Shown here in pieces: positions 1 to 7,264 of a DNA stretch of 20,799 nucleotides. Origin of the DNA: Erysipelotrichaceae bacterium (GTDB taxonomy: Bacteria; Bacillota_I; Bacilli_A; Erysipelotrichales; Erysipelotrichaceae); assembly GCA_017620435.1 (NCBI GenBank), contig JAFZQL010000105.1, positions 1-20,799 of the forward strand. The letters run 5' to 3'. A program made the position numbers and the translations under genes. The notes under the pieces were generated by a model that was given only the letters and a program-made list of their open reading frames with translations, was not told where the DNA came from and did not search any database. The first letter of the stretch is position 1. Each line of letters starts with the position of its first letter.

Positions 1-1
1 C

Positions 2-1150
2 GCCAATGAAGGCAACTATCCATGGCTGAAGAAGCTTTCGGAAATGACCGGATTTGAATTCGAGGTGACGGATATCGATCATATCAACGATTATGATCTG
101 GTATTCGATTTTGTCGGAACCGGCGGAACAGAAGGAATATTCCTGAAAGATCTGGACCGTCTTCCAAAACCGTGTTTCCTGTTAACGACCGGCGCAAACA
201 ACTCCCTGGCTGCATCGATGGAGATCCTTTCCTATCTGAGACAGCACGATATTCCGGGAGAGATACTGCACGGGAGCGATGAATTCGTTGCGCAGCGTAT
301 CGGCGATCTTGCCAAGGTCTTCAAGGCAAAGAAACGTCTGCAGAACTTCCGCTTCGCCAGAGTCGGGAAACCTTCCGACTGGCTGATTTCTTCCGATGTG
401 GATGCAAAGCTTTCGAAAGAAAGAAACGGCATCGAGATCGTAGATGTAACGATGGAAGAATTCTTTGAAGAAATAAAGCGCAGGGAATATGTCGATAACC
501 GCTATACGGAAATGATCAAGGCTAAAGGCTATGATTCCAAAGAGATCGAAGAAGCGATGTATATCTACGGCGCCTTAAGAAGGATTGTAGACAAGTATCA
601 GCTGGACGGTCTGACAGTAAGATGCTTCGATCTGCTGGACACCGTTCATTCTACCGGCTGTGCCGCTTTGGCGATCCTGAATTCCGACGGGATCTACGCG
701 TCCTGTGAAGGCGATGTACCGGCTTTGATTTCGATGGCCGTGCTGGGTGAACTGACCGGCGAGCCTGTCTTCATGGCAAATCCGAGCCGTATCGATACCG
801 ATAACAACCAGATCGTCTTCGCGCACTGTACATTGCCGATCACGATGCCGAATGATTTCGAGATCATGACTCACTTCGAGTCGCAGCTTGGAGTTGCCTT
901 CAGAGGACATATCGCCGAAGGTCCGGTTACGGTCTTCAAGTGCAACGGCATGATGGATGAATACTTCGTGACGGGCGGAGAACTGCTGAAGAATCTGACG
1001 GAATACAATCTCTGCCGCACGCAGATCCTGCTGCAGCTGGACAAACCGGTCGACTACTTCCTGAAGGATTCGATCGGTAACCACCATCTGATCGTGAAGG
1101 GCGATTATACAAGACTGATTGAAGAATTCTTTAAATGGAACAGGAAATAA
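2..1150 (+). CDS. L-fucose/D-arabinose isomerase-like protein, 5' partial
   Basis: The reading frame is open from base 2, so the true start lies before the window; the first internal Met is at 44. Residue numbers count from that Met. The C-terminal part resembles the L-fucose isomerase-like family of aldose-ketose isomerases. A CEGD segment at 221-224 holds a candidate metal-ligand Glu, NPSRID lies at 246-251, FAHC at 259-262, and a GNHH near the C-terminus (345-348) resembles the C-terminal His region of the family. The N-terminal half has TGGTE (26-30) and LLTTGANNSLAA (46-57), typical of the family's Rossmann-like domains. The gene ends 10 nt before cytidine deaminase and is probably in the same operon. 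In this setting a role in using the sugar released from nucleosides, for example ribose or a 5-deoxypentose, is plausible but inferred. Family fairly sure; substrate unknown. Confidence 0.7.
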   Translation, partial: ANEGNYPWLKKLSEMTGFEFEVTDIDHINDYDLVFDFVGTGGTEGIFLKDLDRLPKPCFLLTTGANNSLAASMEILSYLRQHDIPGEILHGSDEFVAQRIGDLAKVFKAKKRLQNFRFARVGKPSDWLISSDVDAKLSKERNGIEIVDVTMEEFFEEIKRREYVDNRYTEMIKAKGYDSKEIEEAMYIYGALRRIVDKYQLDGLTVRCFDLLDTVHSTGCAALAILNSDGIYASCEGDVPALISMAVLGELTGEPVFMANPSRIDTDNNQIVFAHCTLPITMPNDFEIMTHFESQLGVAFRGHIAEGPVTVFKCNGMMDEYFVTGGELLKNLTEYNLCRTQILLQLDKPVDYFLKDSIGNHHLIVKGDYTRLIEEFFKWNRK

Positions 1151-1160
1151 GGAGAAACAT

Positions 1161-1595
1161 ATGAGTAATGAAGAACTGATCAGACTGGCGTTTGAAGCCA
1201 GAGAAATGGCATATGCCCCGTATTCCCATTGGAAAGTGGGTGCTGCTTTGCTGACGGAGGACGGGAAAGTCTACAAGGGCTGCAACATCGAAAACGGCGG
1301 ATTTACCGCTACCGTCTGTGCCGAAAGATGTGCCTTCTTTAAGGCAATATCCGAAGGCGTATACAATTTCGCAAAGATTGCCATTGTCGGCGGAGATGAA
1401 GTCAGAGGATCTGAAGGATACTGCACGCCATGCGGCGTCTGCCGTCAGGTCATGTCCGAGTTCTGCAGGCCGGATGAATTTAAAGTCATCTGTGCAAAAT
1501 CAGAAACGGAATACAAGGAATTTACATTAAGAGAGATGCTGCCGGAATGTACGTATATTGTTGAAAACAATGACGGCTACGGCTTCAGAGGATAG
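1161..1595 (+). CDS. cdd: Cytidine deaminase
   Basis: Converts cytidine and deoxycytidine to uridine and deoxyuridine in the cytosol. The 144-residue length fits the short tetrameric class. The zinc site is complete: Cys53 with catalytic Glu55 in TVCAER, and Cys91 and Cys94 in PCGVCRQV. The FxxN-type substrate segment is seen as GCNIENGG (40-47). I chose the ATG at 1161 because GGAG lies at 1151-1154 just upstream and the protein then begins at the usual family position. The frame can be extended back to an ATG at 1119, but that would overlap the preceding gene and add an unconserved leader. Its product feeds the uridine phosphorylase that starts six bases after its stop. Confidence 0.95.
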   Translation: MSNEELIRLAFEAREMAYAPYSHWKVGAALLTEDGKVYKGCNIENGGFTATVCAERCAFFKAISEGVYNFAKIAIVGGDEVRGSEGYCTPCGVCRQVMSEFCRPDEFKVICAKSETEYKEFTLREMLPECTYIVENNDGYGFRG

Positions 1596-1601
1596 ACCCT
1601 G

Positions 1602-2354
1602 ATGACAAGACACTTTTTCGACAAGACGGCAGAACTGCAGTATCACACGCAGATCAGACCCGGAGATGTCGGCAGATACGTCCTGCTTCCGGGCGATCCG
1701 TTCAGAACGGATCTGATCGCTACCTATTTCGACGATGCCAAGCTGGTTGCCCACAACAGGGAACACAAGACCTGGACCGGTTATCTCAACGGAGTCAAGG
1801 TTTCCGTTACTTCGACCGGAATGGGCTGTCCATCGACAGCCATTGCCGTAGAAGAGCTGATCCATTGCGGCGCTGATACTTTCATCAGAGTCGGTACGGC
1901 AGGCAGAGTCTGCGATGAATCCTACGATGAAACGCTGGATGGCGTCATCAATAATGCGGCCGTCAGAGACGAGGGAACGACGATCCATTACATTCCGATC
2001 GAATATCCGGCGGTAGCGGACAGACATGTCACGGCTGCTCTGGCGGATGCGGCAGAAAAACTGGGCTACAATTTCCTGGAAGGCATTACCCAGTCCAAGG
2101 ATTCCTTCTACGGTCAGCATTCTCCGGAAACCATGCCGGCGGAAGCCAGATTAAGAGAACGCTGGGAGGCATGGAGAAGGGGACATGTCGTATCGTCTGA
2201 AATGGAATGCGCGGCACTGTTTGTGATCAGTTCGATCCGCAGATGCCGGGCCGGCGCGATCATGGCCTTTACGGAAATGGAGAAGTCCGTAGAAGTCGCC
2301 TGCGAAGCGATCAAGACTTTGATCGAGGAAGACAAAAAGAAAGAAAACAATTAA
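1602..2354 (+). CDS. udp: Uridine phosphorylase (NP-I family)
   Basis: Predicted to split uridine with phosphate into uracil and ribose-1-phosphate. Signature parts of the hexameric NP-I family are intact. GDPFR (31-35) and Arg96 in FIRVGTAG form the phosphate site, with Arg53 in HNREHKTW likely contributed to the neighbouring subunit. GMGCPSTAIAVEEL spans 73-86, and the ribose motif EMEC is at 200-203. FYGQHSPE (169-176) keeps the Gln that contacts uracil in E. coli Udp (Gln166), but not the Arg two residues later. The C-terminal part after RAG is shorter than in E. coli Udp. AGAGGA overlapping the end of cdd can serve as its ribosome binding site. It is the only one of four phosphorylases here with a conventional active site. 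Uridine specificity is likely, not certain. Confidence 0.88.
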   Translation: MTRHFFDKTAELQYHTQIRPGDVGRYVLLPGDPFRTDLIATYFDDAKLVAHNREHKTWTGYLNGVKVSVTSTGMGCPSTAIAVEELIHCGADTFIRVGTAGRVCDESYDETLDGVINNAAVRDEGTTIHYIPIEYPAVADRHVTAALADAAEKLGYNFLEGITQSKDSFYGQHSPETMPAEARLRERWEAWRRGHVVSSEMECAALFVISSIRRCRAGAIMAFTEMEKSVEVACEAIKTLIEEDKKKENN

Positions 2355-2381
2355 AAAAGACAGCTTCGACTGTCTTTTTTT
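2353..2381. terminator. Bidirectional intrinsic terminator
   Basis: GACAG at 2359-2363 pairs with CTGTC at 2370-2374 around the loop CTTCGA. The stem continues through six A's (2353-2358) opposite six T's (2375-2380). It therefore has a U-tract on either strand. It sits between the convergent udp and nucleoside hydrolase genes and overlaps both stop codons. Confidence 0.92.
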
Positions 2382-3363
2382 ATGACTGTTTCAGTTCATC
2401 CAGCAGTATTCTGTGAAGTTTTTCGGCATCCATCCGGTAGACGACTTCAACCGGAAGATCCTGCCTGAACATGCCTCTGCGGTCAACCACCATCTGCCCA
2501 TCCGACATGCCGCCGGAAACATCGACATGGACGATCTCCGCTCTTTTTTCCGTTACGACGGATTCATCGATCAGCATGCCTGCTGCCGCATAATCGTAGA
2601 CGCAGCAGCTGCTCTCATCGCCGCCGAACAGGATATTGCATCTGTCGATATAACCCTGCAGTTCTTCTTTCAGGAAACGGCCGATCGGATTTCCGGTCTT
2701 TTCCAGCTCGTCAAGATCTTCTCTGGTATAACCGGCTCCCATTTCACAGGCTTCGATCGGGAAGACGATACAGTGCGCTCCGCAGTTCAGAACGATTTCC
2801 GCGGCTTCCGGATCATCATAGAAGTTCGCTTCCGCGACAGGCGTACGATTGCCGATGTACAGACCGCCGCCCATGATGTAGATCGTACCGATGTTTCTGA
2901 CGATATCAGGATCCAGACGCAGGGCCATGGCGATATTGGTCAACGGGCCTACAGCCACGATATCCAGTTTTTCTTCTGAGTCTCTTAATGTATTTACCAG
3001 ATAGGAACAGGCGTGCTCTTTCTCGACTGTTTTATCCGGTAAAGGAAGATCGAAACTTCTGTCATGGATCAGGATCTCCTTGCCGTCGATCTCCATATGT
3101 ATCGTTTCCATCAGGGTATTGTAGTCTCTGCCTTTCAGAAGGGTTCTGACCATAGCCTGTGAGCAGCCCTTGTAAACCGGGATGTCCTTCCCGCACAGAT
3201 GACTCACTTTCAGCGCATTCAGCACGACATCATCCACCGGAATATTGCCTCTGACACAGGTGATCGCCGTTACTTCCACATCCTTGCAAAGCAGCAGCGA
3301 AATCAGTGCCACAGCATCGTCGCAGCCGATATCGCAGTCGAAGATGATTTTTCTTTTATCCAT
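2380..3363 (-). CDS. Inosine-uridine-type nucleoside hydrolase with variant active site
   Basis: Predicted to hydrolyse the N-glycosidic bond of a nucleoside, giving free base and free ribose. The calcium-binding Asp cluster is present as DCDIGCDD (9-16), the TxxxGN segment as TCVRGN (35-40), and the NxxPxAE..NxxxDPEAA block as NRTPVAEANFYDDPEAA (172-188). Two departures stand out. The usual C-terminal HDP motif, whose His acts on the leaving base in many members, reads YDY (256-258), and the usual HGxDGLG loop is replaced near 88-95. At 327 residues the length is normal. It is the only minus-strand gene, with AGGT-type Shine-Dalgarno (plus-strand ACCTC at 3371-3375) seven bases before the ATG. 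Family assignment is secure; base specificity cannot be given. Confidence 0.9.
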   Translation of the reverse strand: MDKRKIIFDCDIGCDDAVALISLLLCKDVEVTAITCVRGNIPVDDVVLNALKVSHLCGKDIPVYKGCSQAMVRTLLKGRDYNTLMETIHMEIDGKEILIHDRSFDLPLPDKTVEKEHACSYLVNTLRDSEEKLDIVAVGPLTNIAMALRLDPDIVRNIGTIYIMGGGLYIGNRTPVAEANFYDDPEAAEIVLNCGAHCIVFPIEACEMGAGYTREDLDELEKTGNPIGRFLKEELQGYIDRCNILFGGDESSCCVYDYAAAGMLIDESVVTEKRAEIVHVDVSGGMSDGQMVVDRRGMFRQDLPVEVVYRMDAEKLHRILLDELKQS

Positions 3364-3381
3364 TGTTTTTACCTCGTTTTC

Positions 3382-3410
3382 AGTATAGCAAATATTCTTG
3401 ACTCAGATAA
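3382..3410 (-). promoter_or_regulatory. Predicted promoter of the nucleoside hydrolase gene
   Basis: Read on the minus strand, TATACT (plus 3382-3387) is a good -10 about 20 bases before the start codon. The -35 17 bases further out (TTATCT, plus 3405-3410) is poor. It overlaps the divergent plus-strand promoter. Confidence 0.5.
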
Positions 3411-3427
3411 AGACGGCATACTAAAAT
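3398..3427 (+). promoter_or_regulatory. Predicted promoter of the amidase-phosphorylase operon
   Basis: TTGACT (3398-3403) and TAAAAT (3422-3427) are separated by 18 bases. Each is close to the sigma-A consensus. Transcription would start near 3434, leaving a leader of about 100 nt before the amidase gene. Confidence 0.6.
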
Positions 3428-3433
3428 GAAGAT

Positions 3434-3525
3434 AGAAAAGTTGCTTCGGTAGAAGTATAAGAGTGAATTCTTAGATTCATATCAACGATGGTTGGCCAGC
3501 TTTCATAAGCTGGCATATTTTCACT
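3434..3525 (+). promoter_or_regulatory. Structured 5' leader, possible cis-regulatory RNA
   Basis: The leader can fold into small hairpins. CTTC (3444-3447) pairs with GAAG (3452-3455) over GGTA. TGAAT (3464-3468) pairs with ATTCA (3475-3479). GTTG (3440-3443) can pair with CAAC (3483-3486), closing both into a three-way junction. That CAAC could pair instead with GTTG at 3491-3494. A strong eight-pair hairpin follows: GCCAGCTT (3495-3502), loop TCAT, AAGCTGGC (3507-3514), then ATATTTTC, which is a weak U-tract. The AGGAGG follows at 3526-3531. I recognise no known riboswitch core. Confidence 0.4.
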
Positions 3526-3535
3526 AGGAGGCATC

Positions 3536-4288
3536 ATGGATCGAATTAAAGTGACGCTGGTCTGTCCGCTGCCAAGAAAGGGATTTGGAAAATCACAATG
3601 GCGGGCGACAGATGAAATCAATCAGATGGAGGACTATCTGAAAAGGGCACAGGGACAGATCGTGGTTTTTCCGGAAGGATACATCGTTTCCGACCGTGCA
3701 AAAGAAGCAGAAACGCTGTCAAAGAAATACAATAAATGGATCATCTGCGGTAGTGAAGATCCGGGAGAAGAAAAGAGCCTATATACGCTGGTAATATCGC
3801 CGGAAGAAGGGACGATCTATTCTCACAGGAAGACAGCTCTGACAGATGGAGACAGGGTAAACGGTGCCCGTCTGGGTATGGAGATATCGGCCGTGAATAC
3901 GCCTTTCGGAAAGATCGGTACGGTGCTGTGCTATGAGATCCATTTTCCGGAAGTCGCCAGGATCATGTGTCTGGAAGGAGCGATCATCCTGTTCAATACG
4001 ATCGGTACAGGCATGTGGCATCAGCAGCAGCTGGATGAATGGACGACGATTGCCAAAGCAAGAGCCATCGAAAACAGATGTTTCGTCTTCGGATGTACGC
4101 ACTACTGCGATCCGATCCCGCTGATGTTTGCCTACGACCCGCATGGCAGGCTTCTGGGGATGAAAACGAACTACGAAGGTCTGATGGAAACGGAAGCGGA
4201 CCTGAGTCTGATCGATGAAAGAGATTATTTCCGGGATAGAAATCCCGAAGCATATGTGAAGATCTGTAGAGGAGGAAATCAGGAATGA
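3536..4288 (+). CDS. Carbon-nitrogen hydrolase (nitrilase-superfamily amidase)
   Basis: A 250-residue enzyme expected to hydrolyse an amide or carbamoyl C-N bond. The Glu-Lys-Cys triad is complete: Glu47 in VVFPEGY, Lys99 in SHRKTAL and Cys132 in VLCYEIHFPEVAR. The downstream ARAIENR (about 186-192) is also typical of the family. There is no signal peptide, so it acts in the cytosol. AGGAGG at 3526-3531 supports the ATG at 3536. Its stop overlaps the next ATG (ATGA at 4285-4288), so it is translationally coupled to the amidohydrolase. It is the first gene of the operon with the three phosphorylases, suggesting it acts on a side chain or ring product of a nucleoside or base. Substrate unknown; an omega-amidase-like or ureido-acid hydrolase role cannot be excluded. 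Confidence 0.88.
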   Translation: MDRIKVTLVCPLPRKGFGKSQWRATDEINQMEDYLKRAQGQIVVFPEGYIVSDRAKEAETLSKKYNKWIICGSEDPGEEKSLYTLVISPEEGTIYSHRKTALTDGDRVNGARLGMEISAVNTPFGKIGTVLCYEIHFPEVARIMCLEGAIILFNTIGTGMWHQQQLDEWTTIAKARAIENRCFVFGCTHYCDPIPLMFAYDPHGRLLGMKTNYEGLMETEADLSLIDERDYFRDRNPEAYVKICRGGNQE

Positions 4289-5628
4289 ACGGATTCTTAA
4301 TTCAAAATGCCGATATTGCCGATCTGGACCGGCTGAAAACCAATACCAGAGATATTCTGATCCGGGACGGCAGATTCGAAAAGATCGCCGGGAAGATCGA
4401 CAAAAAGGATTATCCGGGCGTAACGGTTATCGATGCCCATAATATGCTGGCTCTGCCGGGCTTTACCGACAGCCATTCCCATGTCTATCAGACATTCATC
4501 AAGGGACCGCTGGACAACCTGATCATCACCGACTGGCTGGTCCGACTCTTCAAGTTTGAAGATGCAATGACGGATGAGGACTACTACTATGCGACACTGC
4601 TGTCCTGTCTGTCCGCCATGCGTTTCGGAACGACGACGATCAATGAGATGGGCGGCTGGGAACATCTGGATGCCACTCTACAGGCTTTTGAGGATGCCGG
4701 AATACGTACGACTTTCGGCATATCTACGACCGATATTCCGGAGAACGAAGTAACGCCGATCATTTCCGTTGAAGAAGCGCTGAAAAGAAGCGAGATCGTC
4801 TATGAAAAGACCCATGGAAGAAACCATGGACTGATGAAAGCTTCTGTCGCTCCGGCAGGACTTCCGGCGGTATCCGGAAAGATGGCTGTGGCATTAAAGA
4901 ACTGGGCCAACGAAAGAGGACTGATCTATCATACCCACCTGGGCGAAGGAAAAATGGAAACCGAAAGAGTCGCGAAAGAATATGGTTTAAATGGCGAAGC
5001 GGAAGCGCTGCAGCAGCTTGGCGTTCTTGATGAACATACGCTACTGGCACATTCGATCTGGCTCAGCGATCATGAACTGGATATCATCGCGGAAAGCAAA
5101 GCCGTTCCTGTCCACTGTCCGAATACCAACATGAAGATCTCCGACGGCATTCCGAAGATCGCCCAGATGCTGCAAAGAGGCATCCCGGTGGCGATGGGAT
5201 GCGACGGCGAGGCTTCCAGCGGAACCAAGGACATGGTCAGAGAAGGGAAGGCCGGATCTTATCTGCAGAAGGCCATCACCCTGGATCCGACTGTCATGGA
5301 TGCCGGTACGACCTTCAAGATGATGACGATCAACGGTGCAAAGGCGCTTGGATATGATGATCTAGGAGAAATCAAGGAAGGCTATCAGGCCGACCTGGTC
5401 CTTGTCAACATGGAAGACGATCTTTCCCTGACGGACAGAGACCACCGCATCGGCAATCTGCTTTATGCGGGAACCGGACATGCGGTCGATACCGTGTTTG
5501 TTGCCGGAGAATTGAAAGTCAGAAACAAGAAGATCCAGAATTTCGATGAGCAGTACATTATCAGTAAGTGCAACGATATGATCCATAGACTGAATGTGAG
5601 AACGGGATATGTAAAGGAGAGTGACTGA
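4285..5628 (+). CDS. Amidohydrolase, MtaD/SAH-deaminase-like
   Basis: A 447-residue metal-dependent deaminase of the ATZ/TRZ-MtaD branch of the amidohydrolase superfamily. That branch deaminates adenosine derivatives such as 5'-methylthioadenosine, S-adenosylhomocysteine and 5'-deoxyadenosine, and also guanine-type bases or triazines. Metal and catalytic residues are visible: His64 and His66 (DSHSH), His218 and Glu221 (THLGE), His256 (LLAHS) and Asp307 (GCDGEASSG). The small N- and C-terminal beta-sandwich segments are present, with the C-terminal DLGEIKEGYQADLVLV clear. It overlaps the amidase by four bases and the next phosphorylase by one, so the three should be made together. It probably prepares the nucleoside or base for the phosphorylases. 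I do not assign MtaD itself, because the binding-loop residues near 67-75 differ. Confidence 0.82.
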   Translation: MNGFLIQNADIADLDRLKTNTRDILIRDGRFEKIAGKIDKKDYPGVTVIDAHNMLALPGFTDSHSHVYQTFIKGPLDNLIITDWLVRLFKFEDAMTDEDYYYATLLSCLSAMRFGTTTINEMGGWEHLDATLQAFEDAGIRTTFGISTTDIPENEVTPIISVEEALKRSEIVYEKTHGRNHGLMKASVAPAGLPAVSGKMAVALKNWANERGLIYHTHLGEGKMETERVAKEYGLNGEAEALQQLGVLDEHTLLAHSIWLSDHELDIIAESKAVPVHCPNTNMKISDGIPKIAQMLQRGIPVAMGCDGEASSGTKDMVREGKAGSYLQKAITLDPTVMDAGTTFKMMTINGAKALGYDDLGEIKEGYQADLVLVNMEDDLSLTDRDHRIGNLLYAGTGHAVDTVFVAGELKVRNKKIQNFDEQYIISKCNDMIHRLNVRTGYVKESD

Positions 5629-6461
5629 TGCCTGTTAGAGAGAAAAAATACTTAGATTCAAAAGGAAGACTGTATTTTACCGGACTGAAGGAAGGTGATA
5701 TCGCCGAGACGGTCCTGATGCCTGGCGATCTGGCCAGATCAAAGATCATCGCCGGCTGTTTCAAGGAAGCGCATTTCGTAAACGGTCAGAGAACCTATTA
5801 CACCTATACCGGCGTCACGCAGAACGATACCCCGATCTCCGTGGTTTCTTCCGGAATGGGCCCTTTGGCCGTATCTACCGTTGCGGAAGAGTGTTCCCAG
5901 ATCGGAATGAAGAATCTGATCCGCGTGGGAACAGGAGCAGCCCTGCTGACGGACTACCAGCCCGGCAGGATCATCATTGCGACCGGATGTGTCAGAGGCG
6001 ACGGAAACTCTTATGAATATGTTCCGGCAGAATATCCGGCGATCGCCGACCCGTATGTCACAAAAGCCCTGATCATGGCCTCCAAGGAATTCGGCGAGGA
6101 TCCGATCGTCGGACTATACCGTGCCCATGACTCCTACTACCGTGAGACTTCTACGGCGATGATCGATACTTACGAGAGAATGAAACCTTGGGTCGATGCG
6201 GGTGTCAAGATGGTCGAAAATGAATCGGCAACCCTGTTTACCGTAGGACCGCAGCTTGGACTCCGCTGCGGCAGCATCTGCGTATCCCATACATCAATGG
6301 TAGAAGATACGGTCTACTATACCGGCCCGAAATCGGAAGAGGCATATCCGGAAGCCTTTGAAGACGACTTCATGGACAAGAGAATACTTGTCTGTTCCAA
6401 GATCGCTGTCAGAGCGACAGAGATCCTGGCGGAAATGGAAAAGAAAGGAGTGATCAGATAA
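5628..6461 (+). CDS. Nucleoside phosphorylase paralogue 1 of the diverged trio
   Basis: A 277-residue NP-I (uridine/purine nucleoside phosphorylase) family protein. It keeps much of the phosphate site: GDLAR at 33-37 instead of GDPxR, and Arg99 in LIRVGTG. The segment that supplies an Arg to the neighbouring subunit is altered (GQRTYYTYTG, 53-62). The ribose motif is ENES at 197-200 instead of EMES, so the Met is Asn. The Gln and Arg that bind uracil in Udp are absent; the aligned stretch is HDSYYRETS (167-175), which argues against plain uridine. It follows the amidohydrolase through a TGATG junction and overlaps the next paralogue by one base. Likely an active phosphorylase of changed specificity. 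Confidence 0.82.
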   Translation: MPVREKKYLDSKGRLYFTGLKEGDIAETVLMPGDLARSKIIAGCFKEAHFVNGQRTYYTYTGVTQNDTPISVVSSGMGPLAVSTVAEECSQIGMKNLIRVGTGAALLTDYQPGRIIIATGCVRGDGNSYEYVPAEYPAIADPYVTKALIMASKEFGEDPIVGLYRAHDSYYRETSTAMIDTYERMKPWVDAGVKMVENESATLFTVGPQLGLRCGSICVSHTSMVEDTVYYTGPKSEEAYPEAFEDDFMDKRILVCSKIAVRATEILAEMEKKGVIR

Positions 6462-7264
6462 TGAGTGACATGATTAAAAACGGTTTCGACTCTGTTCCTC
6501 AGCTGGAGAAAGACGGTACAGTCCATCATCTGGGTATCGATGCTTCCCAGATCGGCGAAGGCTGTATCCTGACTTCCAATCTGGAAAGAATCGAAATGAT
6601 CAAGGATACCTTTGATACGGCCGAGAAACAGGCTTTCCACCGTGAATATATCACCTATACCGGCATGTGCCATGGCGTCAGGATGTCCTGCATGACCATC
6701 GGCAACGGCTGCATGCCTACGGAAATCGCCGTTGAAGAACTGCGCCATATCAACTGCCGCCGGATGATCAAAGTCGGATCCTGCTACGCAATCGATCCGA
6801 ACATCAAGCCGGGTACGCTGTTCATTCCTACCGGCGCCTGCCGCTGCGAAGGCGCTACTCTGGAATATGTCAATATCCAGTATCCTGCCGTATGCGATCT
6901 GGATACTTTCTTTGCCTTGATTCAAAGTGCAAAAGAACTGAACTTGGAAGTCGAAACCGGCATCACCAGAACGCATGACGCGCTGTTCCTGGAATCGCCG
7001 TTTGCCCATGACGGAGTAGCCGAAAGGATCGCTCCTTGGCAGAAAGTGGACGTAAAGTGTTCAGATAATGAATGTGCGACTTTATATACCGTAGCTTCTA
7101 TCCTGCAGCTGCAGGCAGGCTGCATCTATGTTGTAACCGATAACCTGGCAACAGGAGAAGCCATGGACTATGAAAAAGACTATCAGAACAGGATCATGGA
7201 TGCGATTCATATCGCAACGCTGGCGATGTCTAAACTGATCAAGGGAGAAGAATATGAAGTATAA
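6461..7264 (+). CDS. Nucleoside phosphorylase paralogue 2, phosphate site degraded
   Basis: A 267-residue NP-I family protein, the most diverged of the four. The GDPxR phosphate loop reads SNLER (39-43). The phosphate-binding Arg in the RxGT segment is Lys104 (MIKVGS). The ribose motif EMES reads DNEC (202-205). Arg61 in HREYITYTG is kept, and this position in the family reaches into the neighbouring subunit's active site. The rest of the fold pattern is intact, with no stop or frameshift, so it is not a decaying gene. It may be a non-catalytic partner in a mixed hexamer with its neighbours, or an enzyme using water or another acceptor. Both ideas are inference. It starts on the last base of the preceding stop codon and overlaps the next gene by 11 bases. 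Confidence 0.8.
   Translation: MSDMIKNGFDSVPQLEKDGTVHHLGIDASQIGEGCILTSNLERIEMIKDTFDTAEKQAFHREYITYTGMCHGVRMSCMTIGNGCMPTEIAVEELRHINCRRMIKVGSCYAIDPNIKPGTLFIPTGACRCEGATLEYVNIQYPAVCDLDTFFALIQSAKELNLEVETGITRTHDALFLESPFAHDGVAERIAPWQKVDVKCSDNECATLYTVASILQLQAGCIYVVTDNLATGEAMDYEKDYQNRIMDAIHIATLAMSKLIKGEEYEV

Noticed and set aside
575..1087. Long minus-strand frame opposite the isomerase gene
   Set aside because: It lies entirely within a clear family member on the other strand, has no ribosome binding site of note and resembles no known protein.
2380..3363. Queuosine salvage hydrolase (QueK-like) reading of the nucleoside hydrolase
   Set aside because: No radical-SAM queuine lyase or queuine-type transporter is nearby, and residues alone do not support this over other hydrolases.
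3428..3525. Known purine, preQ1 or THF riboswitch in the amidase leader
   Set aside because: The three-way shape is suggestive, but the conserved junction bases of these classes as I know them are not present.
6461..7264. Middle phosphorylase as a pseudogene
   Set aside because: The frame is full length, without stops or frameshifts, and joined tightly to both neighbours. Only selected active-site residues have changed.
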